Part shown: positions 1 through 9,764 of the stretch, one piece after another
Layout of the letters: each line of letters opens with the position of its first letter
Position numbering within the stretch: position 1 is the stretch's first letter
NCBI GenBank assembly: GCA_017618135.1
Contig: JAFZUV010000017.1
Span: 1-64,000, forward strand
Length of the DNA stretch: 64,000 nucleotides
Reading direction: 5' to 3'
Source of the DNA: Clostridia bacterium
Lineage (GTDB): Bacteria; Bacillota; Clostridia; Oscillospirales; Acutalibacteraceae
Notes under the pieces: generated by a model
Seen by the model: the letters and a program-made list of their open reading frames with translations, nothing else
What the model was told of the DNA's origin: nothing
Databases searched by the model: none
Position numbers and translations under genes: made by a program

Positions 1-33
1 AATATAATATTTTATTTTAGAGGTGGGATAGAA

Positions 34-1368
34 ATGGGAATAAACTCGATAAACGATGTCTGGAACGCGGTATGTGAAGAGTGCAAAAAAACAGTGTCCG
101 AAGTTGCGTTTGATACTTTTTTTAAATTTTTAACCCCCGTTAGTTTTGACAGTAATGAATTTGTTTTTTCAACCGAATCGGAATATCTTAAAACAACGGT
201 TGAAAACCTTTATAAAGACATTATTGAGTCCTCAATCAAAACGGTTTTGGGTATTCCTATAAAACCGGTATTTATAGTGGGAGAGGATGAGGAAAAAATA
301 AAAAAAGCCGAGCAAGAAAGCGAAGGGCTCACTTTTGAATCATTTTTTAACTTTGATAATTTTGTAGTAGGTCCATCAAATGAATTTGCTCACGCGGCAA
401 GTCTTGCCGTTGCGGATAACCCGAATATTATTTACAATCCTTTGGTTATTTACGGTCCTTCGGGTGTAGGTAAAACACATTTGCTTTTAGCAATAAAAAA
501 TCATATAAAACGCAATTTTCCACATAAAACGGTCGAATACACAAGATGTGAAGATTTTACAAATCAACTTATAAAATCTTTGCACGAAGGAAAACTCGGC
601 ATGGGAACTATAGATGATTTTCGTAACAAATTCAGAAATGTTGATGTTCTTCTTATAGACGATATTCATTTTATTGCCGGTAAAGAGCAAACGCAGGAAG
701 AATTTTTTAATACTTTTAACACCCTTTATCAAAATAATAAACAGATTGTTGTAACCCTCGACAGACCTTTAAAAGAAATTAAAACTCTTGATGACAGAAT
801 AAGGTCCAGACTTTCCGCAGGTCTTTTTGCAGATATATCTTCTCCCGATTTCGAAACAAGGGTGGGAATTATAAAGAAAAAAGCGGAGCAGTGCAGTATT
901 TCTCTTGATGAAAATATTGTTTATTATATTGCCGATAAAATTAAAAGTAATACAAGGCAGCTTGAAGGGGTTGTTAAAAAGCTCCAGGCATACATTTCAA
1001 TTCAAAAAAAGATTCCTTCTGTTGCAATAGCTCAGAATTTTATAAAAGATGTAATAGAAGATACAAAACCCGAACCTATAACCGTTGAAAAAATTATAGC
1101 GGAGGTAGCCCGTTCCTATAATATTTCAGAAAGTGATATTGTGTCAAACAAAAAAACCGCCAAGCTTGCTTTGGCCCGTCAGGTTGCAATGTACATAGCC
1201 AGAGAAACAACAGAGCTTTCTTATAAAGCAATTGGTGAAAAGTTCGGAAGAGATCATACTACCGTTTTATACAACTATAACAGGGTGGAAGAATTTTTAA
1301 AGGACAAGCCATATGAAAAAGAACTTGTAGACGATATTATTAAAAATCTTCAACGGGAAAGTTATTAA
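34..1368 (+). CDS. dnaA: Chromosomal replication initiator DnaA
   Basis: This is the AAA+ ATPase that binds DnaA boxes and melts the replication origin. Of the 444 residues, domain I/II covers about 1-100, the Walker A motif GPSGVGKT is at 141-148, Walker B LLIDD at 206-210, and the domain IV DNA-binding signature GRDHTTV at 405-411. The length is normal for the family. The ATG is preceded by a good ribosome site (agaggtggga). dnaN follows after an AT-rich 216-base gap, the usual Firmicutes origin order. Codon use is strongly A/T-ending, as in the next four genes but unlike gyrB onward. The identification is secure. Confidence 0.98.
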   Translation: MGINSINDVWNAVCEECKKTVSEVAFDTFFKFLTPVSFDSNEFVFSTESEYLKTTVENLYKDIIESSIKTVLGIPIKPVFIVGEDEEKIKKAEQESEGLTFESFFNFDNFVVGPSNEFAHAASLAVADNPNIIYNPLVIYGPSGVGKTHLLLAIKNHIKRNFPHKTVEYTRCEDFTNQLIKSLHEGKLGMGTIDDFRNKFRNVDVLLIDDIHFIAGKEQTQEEFFNTFNTLYQNNKQIVVTLDRPLKEIKTLDDRIRSRLSAGLFADISSPDFETRVGIIKKKAEQCSISLDENIVYYIADKIKSNTRQLEGVVKKLQAYISIQKKIPSVAIAQNFIKDVIEDTKPEPITVEKIIAEVARSYNISESDIVSNKKTAKLALARQVAMYIARETTELSYKAIGEKFGRDHTTVLYNYNRVEEFLKDKPYEKELVDDIIKNLQRESY

Positions 1369-1584
1369 CAATTTAACTTTAATTATTTTTGTTTTTTCAA
1401 CAATTTTAACTTTTTAAATTTTTTTAAAACTTTAATACACTTTTTATAAAAAATTTCATTAACATAAAAAATGCAGTTTTAATAAAGAAAAAGTATATTT
1501 TTCAACACTTTTAACCGTATTTAATATTACTGTTAAAAAAACAATATATTTTTTTTAATAAAAAAAACAAACGGAGGAAAAAAA
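1369..1584. other. AT-rich dnaA-dnaN intergenic region, probable part of oriC
   Basis: This 216-base gap is almost entirely A/T, as expected of a DNA-unwinding element. It holds two identical 9-mers TTTTCAACA (1394-1402 and 1499-1507), each two mismatches from the DnaA box TTATCCACA, and a TTATTAACA overlapping the dnaA stop. No perfect consensus box was seen. Firmicutes origins usually have box clusters on both sides of dnaA, and only 33 bases lie upstream here, so the main cluster may be outside the window. The dnaN promoter should also lie here; no convincing -35/-10 pair was picked. Confidence 0.5.
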
Positions 1585-2691
1585 ATGAAATTCACCGTAA
1601 GTAAGGATTCCTTTTTAGAAGCTGTTTTAAAACTTTTAAGAGTGGTAGGAGTAAAAAGTACTATGCCGGTTCTTGAGGGTATACTCTTATCGGCTAAAGA
1701 GGGAGAGGTAACACTCACTGCTTATAATCTTGAAATGGGTATGAAAAAAGAAATTTTCTGTGAATGTAAAGAAGAAGGAGAAATAGTTATTAAAGCCCGC
1801 CTTCTTTGTGATATTTTAAGGAGAATGGGAGGTTCACAGATAGAAATAGAAACAAATGAAAAACTTATGTGTTATATAAAAAGCGGAGAAACCGTATTTG
1901 ATATTATGGGAATGGAAGCTTCGGATTTTCCGGAAATGCCGACCGTAAACGAAGGCTCCGATATAATAATGAATTCAAATGTTCTTTGTGAAATGGTAAA
2001 AGGAACTATTTTTGCCGTTTCACAAATAGAGGGGAGCAGACCTATTTATACAGGACTTAATATTTCGATTGAAAACGGAATTTTACAGTTTGTAGCTATT
2101 GACGGATACAGATTAGCAATAAGAAAAGAAAAAACCGAAATAGAAAAAAATGTTAATTTTGTAGTTTCAGGAAAAGCAATAAGTGAAGTAATAAAGCTTG
2201 CGGAAGAATATCAGGAAGAAGTAAAAATAAAAATCGGTAGCCGTCTTATTTCTTTTGTTATAGGAGAATATGTTTTTATAGCCCGTCTTTTTGACGGAGA
2301 ATATGTTGATTATAAAAAGGTTTTGCCTGAAACATTCAAGCAATCTCTGAAAATAAATAAAAATGATTTATTAGATTCTGTAGAAAGAGTATCTCTTCTT
2401 ATAAATGACGCTTTTTCTACTCCTTTACGCCTTTTGCTTGATGAAAAGGAAGCAACACTCAGTTGTGCCACATCAATAGGAAGAGCAAAAGAAAACTTTA
2501 AAATAGATTTTGAAGGAAGTTCTTTTGAAATAGGTCTTAACAGCAGATATCTGCTTGAGGCATTAAAAGCGTGTGACGAAGAAAATATAAATATTAAATT
2601 TAACGGGCCCTCAGCAGCGGTTACTATAATGCCTGAAGAAGAAAAAAGTGAAAAATTCTTATATCTTATAATGCCTTTGAGGTTAAAATAA
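1585..2691 (+). CDS. dnaN: DNA polymerase III beta subunit (sliding clamp)
   Basis: DnaN forms the ring-shaped dimer that tethers DNA polymerase III to DNA. The 368-residue length is typical, with three clamp domains and the usual C-terminal ending (YLIMPLRLK, close to the family P-M-R-L). The start ATG follows a clear ribosome site (ggaggaaaaaaa). Its stop overlaps the yaaA start by one base, so the two are probably translationally coupled. The call rests on overall sequence character and on its place after dnaA. Confidence 0.97.
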   Translation: MKFTVSKDSFLEAVLKLLRVVGVKSTMPVLEGILLSAKEGEVTLTAYNLEMGMKKEIFCECKEEGEIVIKARLLCDILRRMGGSQIEIETNEKLMCYIKSGETVFDIMGMEASDFPEMPTVNEGSDIIMNSNVLCEMVKGTIFAVSQIEGSRPIYTGLNISIENGILQFVAIDGYRLAIRKEKTEIEKNVNFVVSGKAISEVIKLAEEYQEEVKIKIGSRLISFVIGEYVFIARLFDGEYVDYKKVLPETFKQSLKINKNDLLDSVERVSLLINDAFSTPLRLLLDEKEATLSCATSIGRAKENFKIDFEGSSFEIGLNSRYLLEALKACDEENINIKFNGPSAAVTIMPEEEKSEKFLYLIMPLRLK

Positions 2692-2909
2692 TGTCGGATA
2701 TTATCCTTATTAAAAGCGAATATATTAAACTTGACAGTGCGCTTAAAAAAGCCGGTTATGTTTCTACCGGCGGTCACGCTAAAATAGTTATTCAAAACGG
2801 AGAAGTAAAAGTAAACGGAGAAGTTTGTTATATGAGAGGTAAAAAACTGAAAAACGGAGACATTGCCGAGTTTGAAAAAAAGACTCTTTTTATAAAAAAT
2901 GCTTATTAA
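2691..2909 (+). CDS. yaaA: S4-domain RNA-binding protein YaaA
   Basis: This 72-residue protein has an S4-like core: an N-terminal IKLDSALKKAG segment, then GGHAKIVIQNGEVKVNGEV, the alpha-L RNA-binding motif. The family sits between dnaN and recF in most Firmicutes; its role is thought to be in ribosome or RNA biology but is not firmly assigned. It starts on the last base of the dnaN stop and ends 11 bases inside recF, so dnaN-yaaA-recF is a tightly packed run. Confidence 0.93.
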   Translation: MSDIILIKSEYIKLDSALKKAGYVSTGGHAKIVIQNGEVKVNGEVCYMRGKKLKNGDIAEFEKKTLFIKNAY

Positions 2910-3963
2910 AAATATAAAAATAAAAAACTTTCGCAACATCGAAAACGCAGAGCTTTCATTTGATGAAAAAATGAATGTAATAAGCGGTGAAAACGCGCAG
3001 GGAAAAACAAATATTATAGAGGCGCTTTGGCTTTTTTGCGGAGCTAAAAGCTTCAGAGGTGCGAAAGACGGTGAATTTCTCCGCTTTGGGCAAAAAAAAG
3101 GTTATATTGAAATAATTTTCATTTCCGGAGGAACGGAACACAACGCGAGAATAGAAGTAAGTGATAAAAAAACTTGTTATTTAGATTCAAACAGCATAAA
3201 GACAAGCGGAGAGTATGCCGGAGTTTTAAGAGAAGTTGTATTTTCTCCTTCCGACATAGCTTTAATAGACGGTGGGCCTGATAAAAGACGACGGTTTCTT
3301 GATATTTCAATAGGACAGCTTTATCCCGGTTATATATCTTTTTTAAAGGAGTATAACAGGTCTGTTTTGCAGCGTAACCGAATAATTAAGGAATTTAAAT
3401 ATGACCCGTCTGTTTCAATACTTTTAGATTCTTTTGAGGAAAAAATAGCGGCAAGCGGTGAAAAAATAATTGATTATCGCAAGAAATTTTTAGAAAAAAT
3501 AAATTCTCATCTGCCCGATATATTTTGGGGTCTTTCGGGAGAGAAGGAAAAAATAAAGTCCTTGTATGTCGCAAACGAAGAAAGTAGTATGCTTCTTGAA
3601 AGGCTTAAATATTTAAGAAAAGAAGATTCCCTGCTTGGTTTTACCTCAGTTGGCCCTCACAGGGACGATATAGAGTTTTTTATAAACGGTGTTTCGGCTA
3701 AAAATTACGGTTCTCAAGGGCAAAAACGAAGCGTTGCTATTTCTCTAAAGCTGGCAAGTCTTAATGTTATATATGAGTTATCGGGTGAATACCCGGTGTG
3801 CCTTTTGGATGATGTTATGAGTGAGCTTGATGAAAAAAGGCAGAAATATATATTAAATCATGTAAGAGAATGGCAAACCTTTATAACCTGTTGCGACCCC
3901 TCAAATGTTGAGAGGCTTTCAGGAGGAATAATATTTAATGTAAAGAACGGCGGCGTTGTCTGA
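2899..3963 (+). CDS. recF: DNA replication and repair protein RecF
   Basis: RecF is an SMC-like ATPase that helps load RecA at single-strand gaps. Visible motifs are the N-terminal IKNFRNIENAELSF segment, Walker A GENAQGKTN at about residue 32-40, the ABC-type signature region near YGSQGQKRSVAISLKLA, and Walker B VCLLDDVMSELD. The 354-residue length is normal. It overlaps yaaA by 11 bases and remB by one base (TGATG), consistent with a single transcript from the origin cluster. Confidence 0.97.
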   Translation: MLIKNIKIKNFRNIENAELSFDEKMNVISGENAQGKTNIIEALWLFCGAKSFRGAKDGEFLRFGQKKGYIEIIFISGGTEHNARIEVSDKKTCYLDSNSIKTSGEYAGVLREVVFSPSDIALIDGGPDKRRRFLDISIGQLYPGYISFLKEYNRSVLQRNRIIKEFKYDPSVSILLDSFEEKIAASGEKIIDYRKKFLEKINSHLPDIFWGLSGEKEKIKSLYVANEESSMLLERLKYLRKEDSLLGFTSVGPHRDDIEFFINGVSAKNYGSQGQKRSVAISLKLASLNVIYELSGEYPVCLLDDVMSELDEKRQKYILNHVREWQTFITCCDPSNVERLSGGIIFNVKNGGVV

Positions 3964-4226
3964 TGTATATACACTTAGGAAATAACACCGTAATAAAGAC
4001 AAAAGAAATAGTAGGAATATTTGATTTGGATAATACTACTGTTTCTGCAAGAACGAGAAAGTTTTTAAACAAAGCGGAAAAAAACAAAAATGTAATAGTT
4101 ACTTCAAATGAATTGCCGAAATCTTTTGTTGTAACAAGCAAAAAAAGAGGGGAAAACAAGATATACCTCTCACAGCTTTCCACTTTAACTCTGTGCAAAA
4201 GAAAAATGATATATAAAAACATATAA
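3963..4226 (+). CDS. remB: DUF370 protein, RemB-like extracellular matrix regulator
   Basis: This is an 87-residue DUF370 protein. The opening (MYIHLGNNTVIKTKEIVGIF) and the D-x-D/N core followed by a basic stretch are typical. In Bacillus the family includes RemA and RemB, DNA-binding regulators of biofilm matrix genes; the copy next to recF/gyrB is the RemB (YaaB) position. It starts on the recF stop codon. The C-terminus is basic (KRKMIYKNI). Family membership is secure; the regulatory target in this organism is unknown. Confidence 0.88.
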   Translation: MYIHLGNNTVIKTKEIVGIFDLDNTTVSARTRKFLNKAEKNKNVIVTSNELPKSFVVTSKKRGENKIYLSQLSTLTLCKRKMIYKNI

Positions 4227-4259
4227 AAACGGCTACTAAAAGAAAGGCGAGATAAAAAA

Positions 4260-6203
4260 ATGAGTGAGCAAACATCTTTACCGGTAATGGAAGCTTATAA
4301 CGAAAGCTCAATACAGGTTTTGGAGGGACTCGAAGCGGTAAGAAAACGACCGGGAATGTATATCGGTTCCACCGGAGAGCGGGGTCTCCACCATTTGGTT
4401 TATGAAATAGTGGACAACTCTATAGATGAGGCGCTGGCAGGTTATTGCAATAAGATCCTCGTAGAGCTTTTGGATGACGGCGTGGTAAGAGTGACGGATA
4501 ACGGTCGCGGAATACCGGTAGGTATGCATCCCCAAAAAAATATGCCGACGGTAAGCGTCGTTTTTACAATTCTTCACGCGGGCGGCAAATTCGGCGGCAG
4601 CGGATATAAAGTGTCCGGCGGATTGCACGGCGTCGGAGCTTCGGTTGTAAACGCGCTGTCATTATGGCTTGAGGTTGAGGTTCGTGACGGAAAACATATT
4701 TATCATCAGCGTTACGAAAAGGGAAATGTGGTAGACGACCTTAAGGTAATAGGGGATACCGAAGAAACCGGAACCACCGTGTCCTTTAAGCCCGATCCCT
4801 CGATTTTTACTGATACTACTCATTATGATTACGAAACACTGCTGACAAGGCTCCGCGAGCAGGCGTTTCTTAACGCGGGAATAAGAATAGTTTTAAAGGA
4901 TTTGCGCACCGATACCGAAACGCCTGACAGGGAGGACGATCTCTGCTTTGAAGGCGGAATTAAATCTTATGTTGAGTACATACTTGAAAAGAGCCGGAAG
5001 GACAGACTTAACAGCGAGGTAATATATCTTTCGGGTGACGGTAAAGATTCCACCGCCGAAATTGCTCTGCTCTGGAGTACCGGGTATGACGCTAAAATTC
5101 TTTCCTTTGCAAATACCATTCACACAGCGGACGGAGGCACGCACGAGTCCGCGTTTAAAACAAGCCTTGCCCGTGTTGTAAATAAGTACGGCAGAGCGTT
5201 TAAATTTTTAAAGGACGGCGACAACAACCTAAAAGGCGACGATATAAACGAGGGCCTTGTGGCGGTTGTAAGCGTTAAGCTGACCGACGCGCAGTTTGAA
5301 TCGCAAACTAAAGCAAAGCTCGGTAATACCGCTATCGGTACGCTTGTCAATAATATTGTTGCTGATAAAATGTACCACTATTTAGAAGATCATCCTGCGG
5401 AAGCTAAAATTATACTGGATAAGTCGATAGCCTCTTCAAACGCCCGTGAGGCCGCTCAAAAAGCGCGCGATTTACAGCGAAGCAAATCGGGGATAGGTTC
5501 TAAGGCGCGGATGCCGGAGAAACTTACAGACTGTATTTCAAGCGACCCTAGCAAGACTGAAATATTTATCGTCGAGGGAGATTCGGCGGGAGGCAGCGCG
5601 GTAGAGGGCAGAAATTCTACATATCAGGCTATTTTGCCGCTTTGGGGAAAAATGCTCAATGTTGAAAAGGCGCGGGCGGACAAGGTGTACGGTAACGATA
5701 AGCTTACCCCGGTTATAGTGGCGCTCGGCACAGGCATTGCCGAAAACTTTGATATAAGCAAGCTGCGTTACGATAAGGTTGTAATTATGGCGGATGCCGA
5801 TGTAGACGGTTCGCATATCAGAACGCTTCTGCTGACATTTTTCTTCCGCTATATGCCGGAACTGATAGAAACCGGTCATATATACCTTGCTCAACCGCCG
5901 CTTTACAGAGTTTCAAAGGGCAAACAGCACTTTGACGCGTTTACCGATGAAGAAAAAACCGAATACATAGAAAAGCTCGGCGGCAACGCTGATGTTCAAC
6001 GGTATAAAGGTCTTGGTGAGATGAACCCCGAACAGCTATGGGAAACCACGCTTGACCCCGAAAGCCGTACAATGCTCAGAGTTACTATGGCTGACGCGGC
6101 TCTTGCGGACGAAACATTCACTATACTTATGGGTGAAGAGGTCGAACCGCGCCGGAGATTTATTGAAGAGAACGCAATTTACGCTACCGATTTGGATATA
6201 TAA
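4260..6203 (+). CDS. gyrB: DNA gyrase subunit B
   Basis: GyrB is the ATPase half of DNA gyrase, which introduces negative supercoils. The 647 residues show the GHKL ATPase motifs (DNGRGIPV; GGLHGVGASVVNALS), the TOPRIM motifs (EGDSAGGSA; DADVDGSHIRTLLL) and the C-terminal RRRFIEENA tail. The usual PLRGK segment reads PLWGK here. The ATG is preceded by aaaggcgag. GC content and codon use rise sharply relative to the genes upstream. gyrA follows after 11 bases. Confidence 0.98.
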   Translation: MSEQTSLPVMEAYNESSIQVLEGLEAVRKRPGMYIGSTGERGLHHLVYEIVDNSIDEALAGYCNKILVELLDDGVVRVTDNGRGIPVGMHPQKNMPTVSVVFTILHAGGKFGGSGYKVSGGLHGVGASVVNALSLWLEVEVRDGKHIYHQRYEKGNVVDDLKVIGDTEETGTTVSFKPDPSIFTDTTHYDYETLLTRLREQAFLNAGIRIVLKDLRTDTETPDREDDLCFEGGIKSYVEYILEKSRKDRLNSEVIYLSGDGKDSTAEIALLWSTGYDAKILSFANTIHTADGGTHESAFKTSLARVVNKYGRAFKFLKDGDNNLKGDDINEGLVAVVSVKLTDAQFESQTKAKLGNTAIGTLVNNIVADKMYHYLEDHPAEAKIILDKSIASSNAREAAQKARDLQRSKSGIGSKARMPEKLTDCISSDPSKTEIFIVEGDSAGGSAVEGRNSTYQAILPLWGKMLNVEKARADKVYGNDKLTPVIVALGTGIAENFDISKLRYDKVVIMADADVDGSHIRTLLLTFFFRYMPELIETGHIYLAQPPLYRVSKGKQHFDAFTDEEKTEYIEKLGGNADVQRYKGLGEMNPEQLWETTLDPESRTMLRVTMADAALADETFTILMGEEVEPRRRFIEENAIYATDLDI

Positions 6204-6214
6204 GGAGTAAAGAA

Positions 6215-8767
6215 ATGGCTAAACAAGAAAATGTATATTGGCCCGAAAGCGAGCAAACGAATATTGTTCCTGTCGAGATTACAGACGAAGTAAAGCAGAG
6301 TATGCTGCAATATTCTATGTCGGTGCTTGTAGGCCGTGCCATACCCGATGTGCGCGACGGTCTTAAACCCGTTCACCGCAGAATACTTTATACTATGTAT
6401 GAAAAGGGATTGACTCCCGATAAAGCATACAGAAAATGTGCTGATACCGTAGGCGCGGTACTCGGTCAGTATCATCCGCACGGTGACGCAAGCGTGTATG
6501 ACGCAATGGTTCGTATGGCGCAGGACTTTTCTCTCCGTTATCCGCTTATAGACGGCCACGGTAACTTCGGTAATATTGACGGATACCCGCCGGCGGCATA
6601 CCGTTATACCGAGTCACGAATGAACAGACTCTCTCTCCATATGCTTGACGATATTGAAAAAGATACCGTCGATATGCTCCCTAACTACGATGACCGCTTA
6701 AAGGAGCCGGAGGTTTTGCCGGTTCGCTTTCCACAGCTTCTTGTAAACGGCTCTTCGGGTATTGCCGTTGGTATGGCTACCGAGATACCGCCTCATAATT
6801 TGGGCGAAGTGATAGACGCCATGTGTTGTCTTATTGACAATCCCGAAGCCGATATGCCGGAGCTCTGCTCTTACATTAAGGGACCGGATTTCCCCACCGG
6901 CGGAATAATTATGGGCAGAAGCGGTATACGGGCTGCATATGCTACCGGCAGAGGAAGAATAGTAGTACGCGGAAAAGCCGAGATAGAGGAGACAAGGAAC
7001 GGCAAATTCAGAATAGTTATAACCGAGCTTCCTTATAAGGTACGCAAAAAAGACCTTGTAAAACATATCTACGATCTGGCGAACGATAAGAAAATCGAGG
7101 GTATTGACGATGTTGTCGATTATTCGTCAAAGCGTGACGGCGGCATAAGAATTGTAGTTGACATAAAGCGTGATGCAAACGCTCAGGTGGTGCTCAACAA
7201 GCTCTATTCCTACACTTCCCTCCAGACCACCTTCGGCGCTATTCTCCTGGCGATTGTAGGCGGTAAGCCGCAGGTGTTAACGCTCAAAGAAATGCTTCAG
7301 AACAGCATTGACTTTCAGTGTGATATAATACGACGCAGAACTATATTCGATAGGAATAAAGCGGCTGAGAGAGCGCATATACTTGAAGGCTTAAAGGTTG
7401 CGCTTGATTACATTGACGAAGTAATAAAGATAATCAGAAATTCAAAAACCATACCCGAGAGTAAAGCCGCTCTGTCCGATAGATTCGGGCTTGACGATAT
7501 TCAGACCACCGCGATAGTACAGATGCCTCTCGGTCGTCTCGCAGGTATGGAAAAGCAAAAAATTCTCGATGAGCTTGACGAAAAACACGCATTTATCAAA
7601 GAGTGTGACGCCATACTCGCCGACCATTCAAAAATTCTTGATATTGTTAAGACTGACGCGCTTAATCTTCGCGACAAATATGCCGATACGCGCAGAACGG
7701 AAATTTCCGATGTCGCCGGCGAAGTTGATATAGAGGATTTGATACCGGAGGAGGAATGTGTAATAACCAAGTCTACGGCGGGTTACATAAAACGCTTACC
7801 GGCTGACACTTATAATGTACAGCACAGAGGCGGCAGGGGCATTACAGGTATGACTACGCGCGAAGAGGACAGCGTAGAGAATATGTTTGTATGCTCATCG
7901 CACGACAGGATAATGCTGTTCAGCAACTTAGGGCGCGTTTACAGGATAAAGGCGTATGAGATTCCCGAAAGCTCACGCACGGCGAAGGGTATGAATCTTA
8001 TAAATGTTATTCCGCTTATGCCCGATGAGAAGATAAGGGTTATTATTCCGGTTACGGCGGAGGACGAAGAGGAACGCTATATCTGTATGATAACAAAGAA
8101 AGGCATAGTAAAGAGAACCAGACTTTCAGACTTTAAGCATACAAGGCGGAACGGAATAATTGCGATTTCGATTGACGAGGGCGACGAGCTGGCGCTTGTT
8201 CGTATGACCGACGGCAGCGATAATCTGCTTGTCGCAACAAGAAACGGCAAGGCAATCAAATTTAATGAAGGTCAGGTTCGCTCGATGGGCAGAACGGCGC
8301 GAGGCGTCAGAGCGCTTAAGATGAGCGAGGACGATTTGGTAGTGGATATGGCGCTTTGTAAGGAAGATACGAGAATTCTCACCGTAACCGAGACCGGCTA
8401 TGGCAGAATAAGTCATATACAGAATTACCGTTTGCAGTCACGCGGCGGTAAAGGACTTATCAATTACCGCACCGATAAATACGGCAAGGTTGCCGCGGTA
8501 TTGCCTGTAGAAAAGGATGAGGATATTATAATGATAGCCTCAAACGGCATAATAATAAGGATATACGCGGGCGATATTTCCGAATTTGCCCGTCCGGCGA
8601 AGGGTGTAAGAGTTATGCGTGTAGCCGAGGGCGAGAGGATACTTTCTGTCGCCAAAGCCGAGCACGATGAGGAAGAGGTAAACGACGCTCCCGAAGCTGC
8701 CGACGCGGATTCGGGAATCGTAGAGCCGGAAGTGTCGGATGATGGTGAAAATGCCGCTGAGGAATAA
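6215..8767 (+). CDS. gyrA: DNA gyrase subunit A
   Basis: GyrA is the breakage-reunion subunit of gyrase. The 850 residues contain the catalytic tyrosine at Y131 (AAYRY), the quinolone-resistance segment HGDASVYD at about 89-96, and a C-terminal beta-pinwheel with the GyrA box QRGGRG-like segment (QHRGGRGITG). The residue equivalent to E. coli Ser83 is Ala92; the acidic residue equivalent to Asp87 is kept (D96). The C-terminal ~35 residues are an acidic tail. The gene is co-oriented with gyrB 11 bases upstream and probably cotranscribed. Confidence 0.98.
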   Translation: MAKQENVYWPESEQTNIVPVEITDEVKQSMLQYSMSVLVGRAIPDVRDGLKPVHRRILYTMYEKGLTPDKAYRKCADTVGAVLGQYHPHGDASVYDAMVRMAQDFSLRYPLIDGHGNFGNIDGYPPAAYRYTESRMNRLSLHMLDDIEKDTVDMLPNYDDRLKEPEVLPVRFPQLLVNGSSGIAVGMATEIPPHNLGEVIDAMCCLIDNPEADMPELCSYIKGPDFPTGGIIMGRSGIRAAYATGRGRIVVRGKAEIEETRNGKFRIVITELPYKVRKKDLVKHIYDLANDKKIEGIDDVVDYSSKRDGGIRIVVDIKRDANAQVVLNKLYSYTSLQTTFGAILLAIVGGKPQVLTLKEMLQNSIDFQCDIIRRRTIFDRNKAAERAHILEGLKVALDYIDEVIKIIRNSKTIPESKAALSDRFGLDDIQTTAIVQMPLGRLAGMEKQKILDELDEKHAFIKECDAILADHSKILDIVKTDALNLRDKYADTRRTEISDVAGEVDIEDLIPEEECVITKSTAGYIKRLPADTYNVQHRGGRGITGMTTREEDSVENMFVCSSHDRIMLFSNLGRVYRIKAYEIPESSRTAKGMNLINVIPLMPDEKIRVIIPVTAEDEEERYICMITKKGIVKRTRLSDFKHTRRNGIIAISIDEGDELALVRMTDGSDNLLVATRNGKAIKFNEGQVRSMGRTARGVRALKMSEDDLVVDMALCKEDTRILTVTETGYGRISHIQNYRLQSRGGKGLINYRTDKYGKVAAVLPVEKDEDIIMIASNGIIIRIYAGDISEFARPAKGVRVMRVAEGERILSVAKAEHDEEEVNDAPEAADADSGIVEPEVSDDGENAAEE

Positions 8768-8769
8768 AA

Positions 8770-9747
8770 ATGGATAATTATTACGACAATGGTTATATAG
8801 CCGGGCAAAATGAAAAGCGTGCAATATACCGCGCCGCCCGGGTGATAGCGGTTCCCGGAATACTGTTCTTTCTTGTCACCCGGTTCTGGGGAGAAATACT
8901 CCTGTTTTCGGGACAGAAGCTGGGATTTGCCCGGGAAAAAATAATAGAGGCGTTTAATGAACCGGCGGTTTTACAGGTCTTGCAGGCGGGACTTTCGCTC
9001 TTCCTTTTGACCGTACCGTTTATAGTGTGTGCTAAAATCGCCGAAGCCGATATATCAAAAATAACCGCGCTTAAAAAGCCGGAAGGAGACAACAGTTTTG
9101 TATATTTCCTGTTCGGACTCGGGTTTTGCGCCTTTGCAAATATAGCGGTAAGCTTTGCCGGCAGAATATTTGAAAGCTTCGGAATAGACTTTTCCGTGCC
9201 GGAGAGCGAGTACCCTCAGGGTGTTTTCGGATTTCTGCTGGTCGTTCTCTCAACAGCCGTTGTTCCGGCGCTTGTTGAGGAATTCGCGTTCAGGGGAATA
9301 GTATTCGGTATGTTAAAGCCGTTCGGAGAGGCTTTTGCGATTTTTGCGAGCGCGGCGGCTTTTGGAGTACTTCACGGAAACTTCGAACAAATGCCGTTTG
9401 CCTTTCTTGTGGGGCTGGCGCTCGGATTTGTACGGGCAAAAACCGATTCGCTTGTTATATGTATGGCTATTCACGCGGCAAACAATTTTATCGCCGTTTT
9501 GTCAAACTATATGACATTCGTACCCTCTGTACTCAGGAATATAATTTATACGGTATATGTTATGCTGGCGCTTACTCTTTCGGTTTTAGGCGTCGCCTAC
9601 TTAAAGCGCGGCGATGAATTTACCCTTAAGCGTGCAGATACCGCCAATACTACTAAAAAAGTATATGTTTATTTCTTCTTTTCCCCCGCCTTTATAATTT
9701 TTGTTATGCTCTTTTTATTCAGAGCAATTATGTACATTGTAGAATAA
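8770..9747 (+). CDS. CPBP-family intramembrane metalloprotease
   Basis: This 325-residue multi-pass membrane protein carries the motifs of the CPBP/Abi (CAAX-processing-like) protease family: EEFAFR at 170-175, a histidine at H202 (LHGNF), and HAANN with H235 and N239. These supply the glutamate and metal-ligand positions of the family. Members act within the membrane on small peptides or signalling substrates; the substrate here is unknown. It starts two bases after the gyrA stop, so it is probably read through from the gyrase operon. Confidence 0.9.
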   Translation: MDNYYDNGYIAGQNEKRAIYRAARVIAVPGILFFLVTRFWGEILLFSGQKLGFAREKIIEAFNEPAVLQVLQAGLSLFLLTVPFIVCAKIAEADISKITALKKPEGDNSFVYFLFGLGFCAFANIAVSFAGRIFESFGIDFSVPESEYPQGVFGFLLVVLSTAVVPALVEEFAFRGIVFGMLKPFGEAFAIFASAAAFGVLHGNFEQMPFAFLVGLALGFVRAKTDSLVICMAIHAANNFIAVLSNYMTFVPSVLRNIIYTVYVMLALTLSVLGVAYLKRGDEFTLKRADTANTTKKVYVYFFFSPAFIIFVMLFLFRAIMYIVE

Positions 9748-9764
9748 TTTTAAGGAGAATTATT

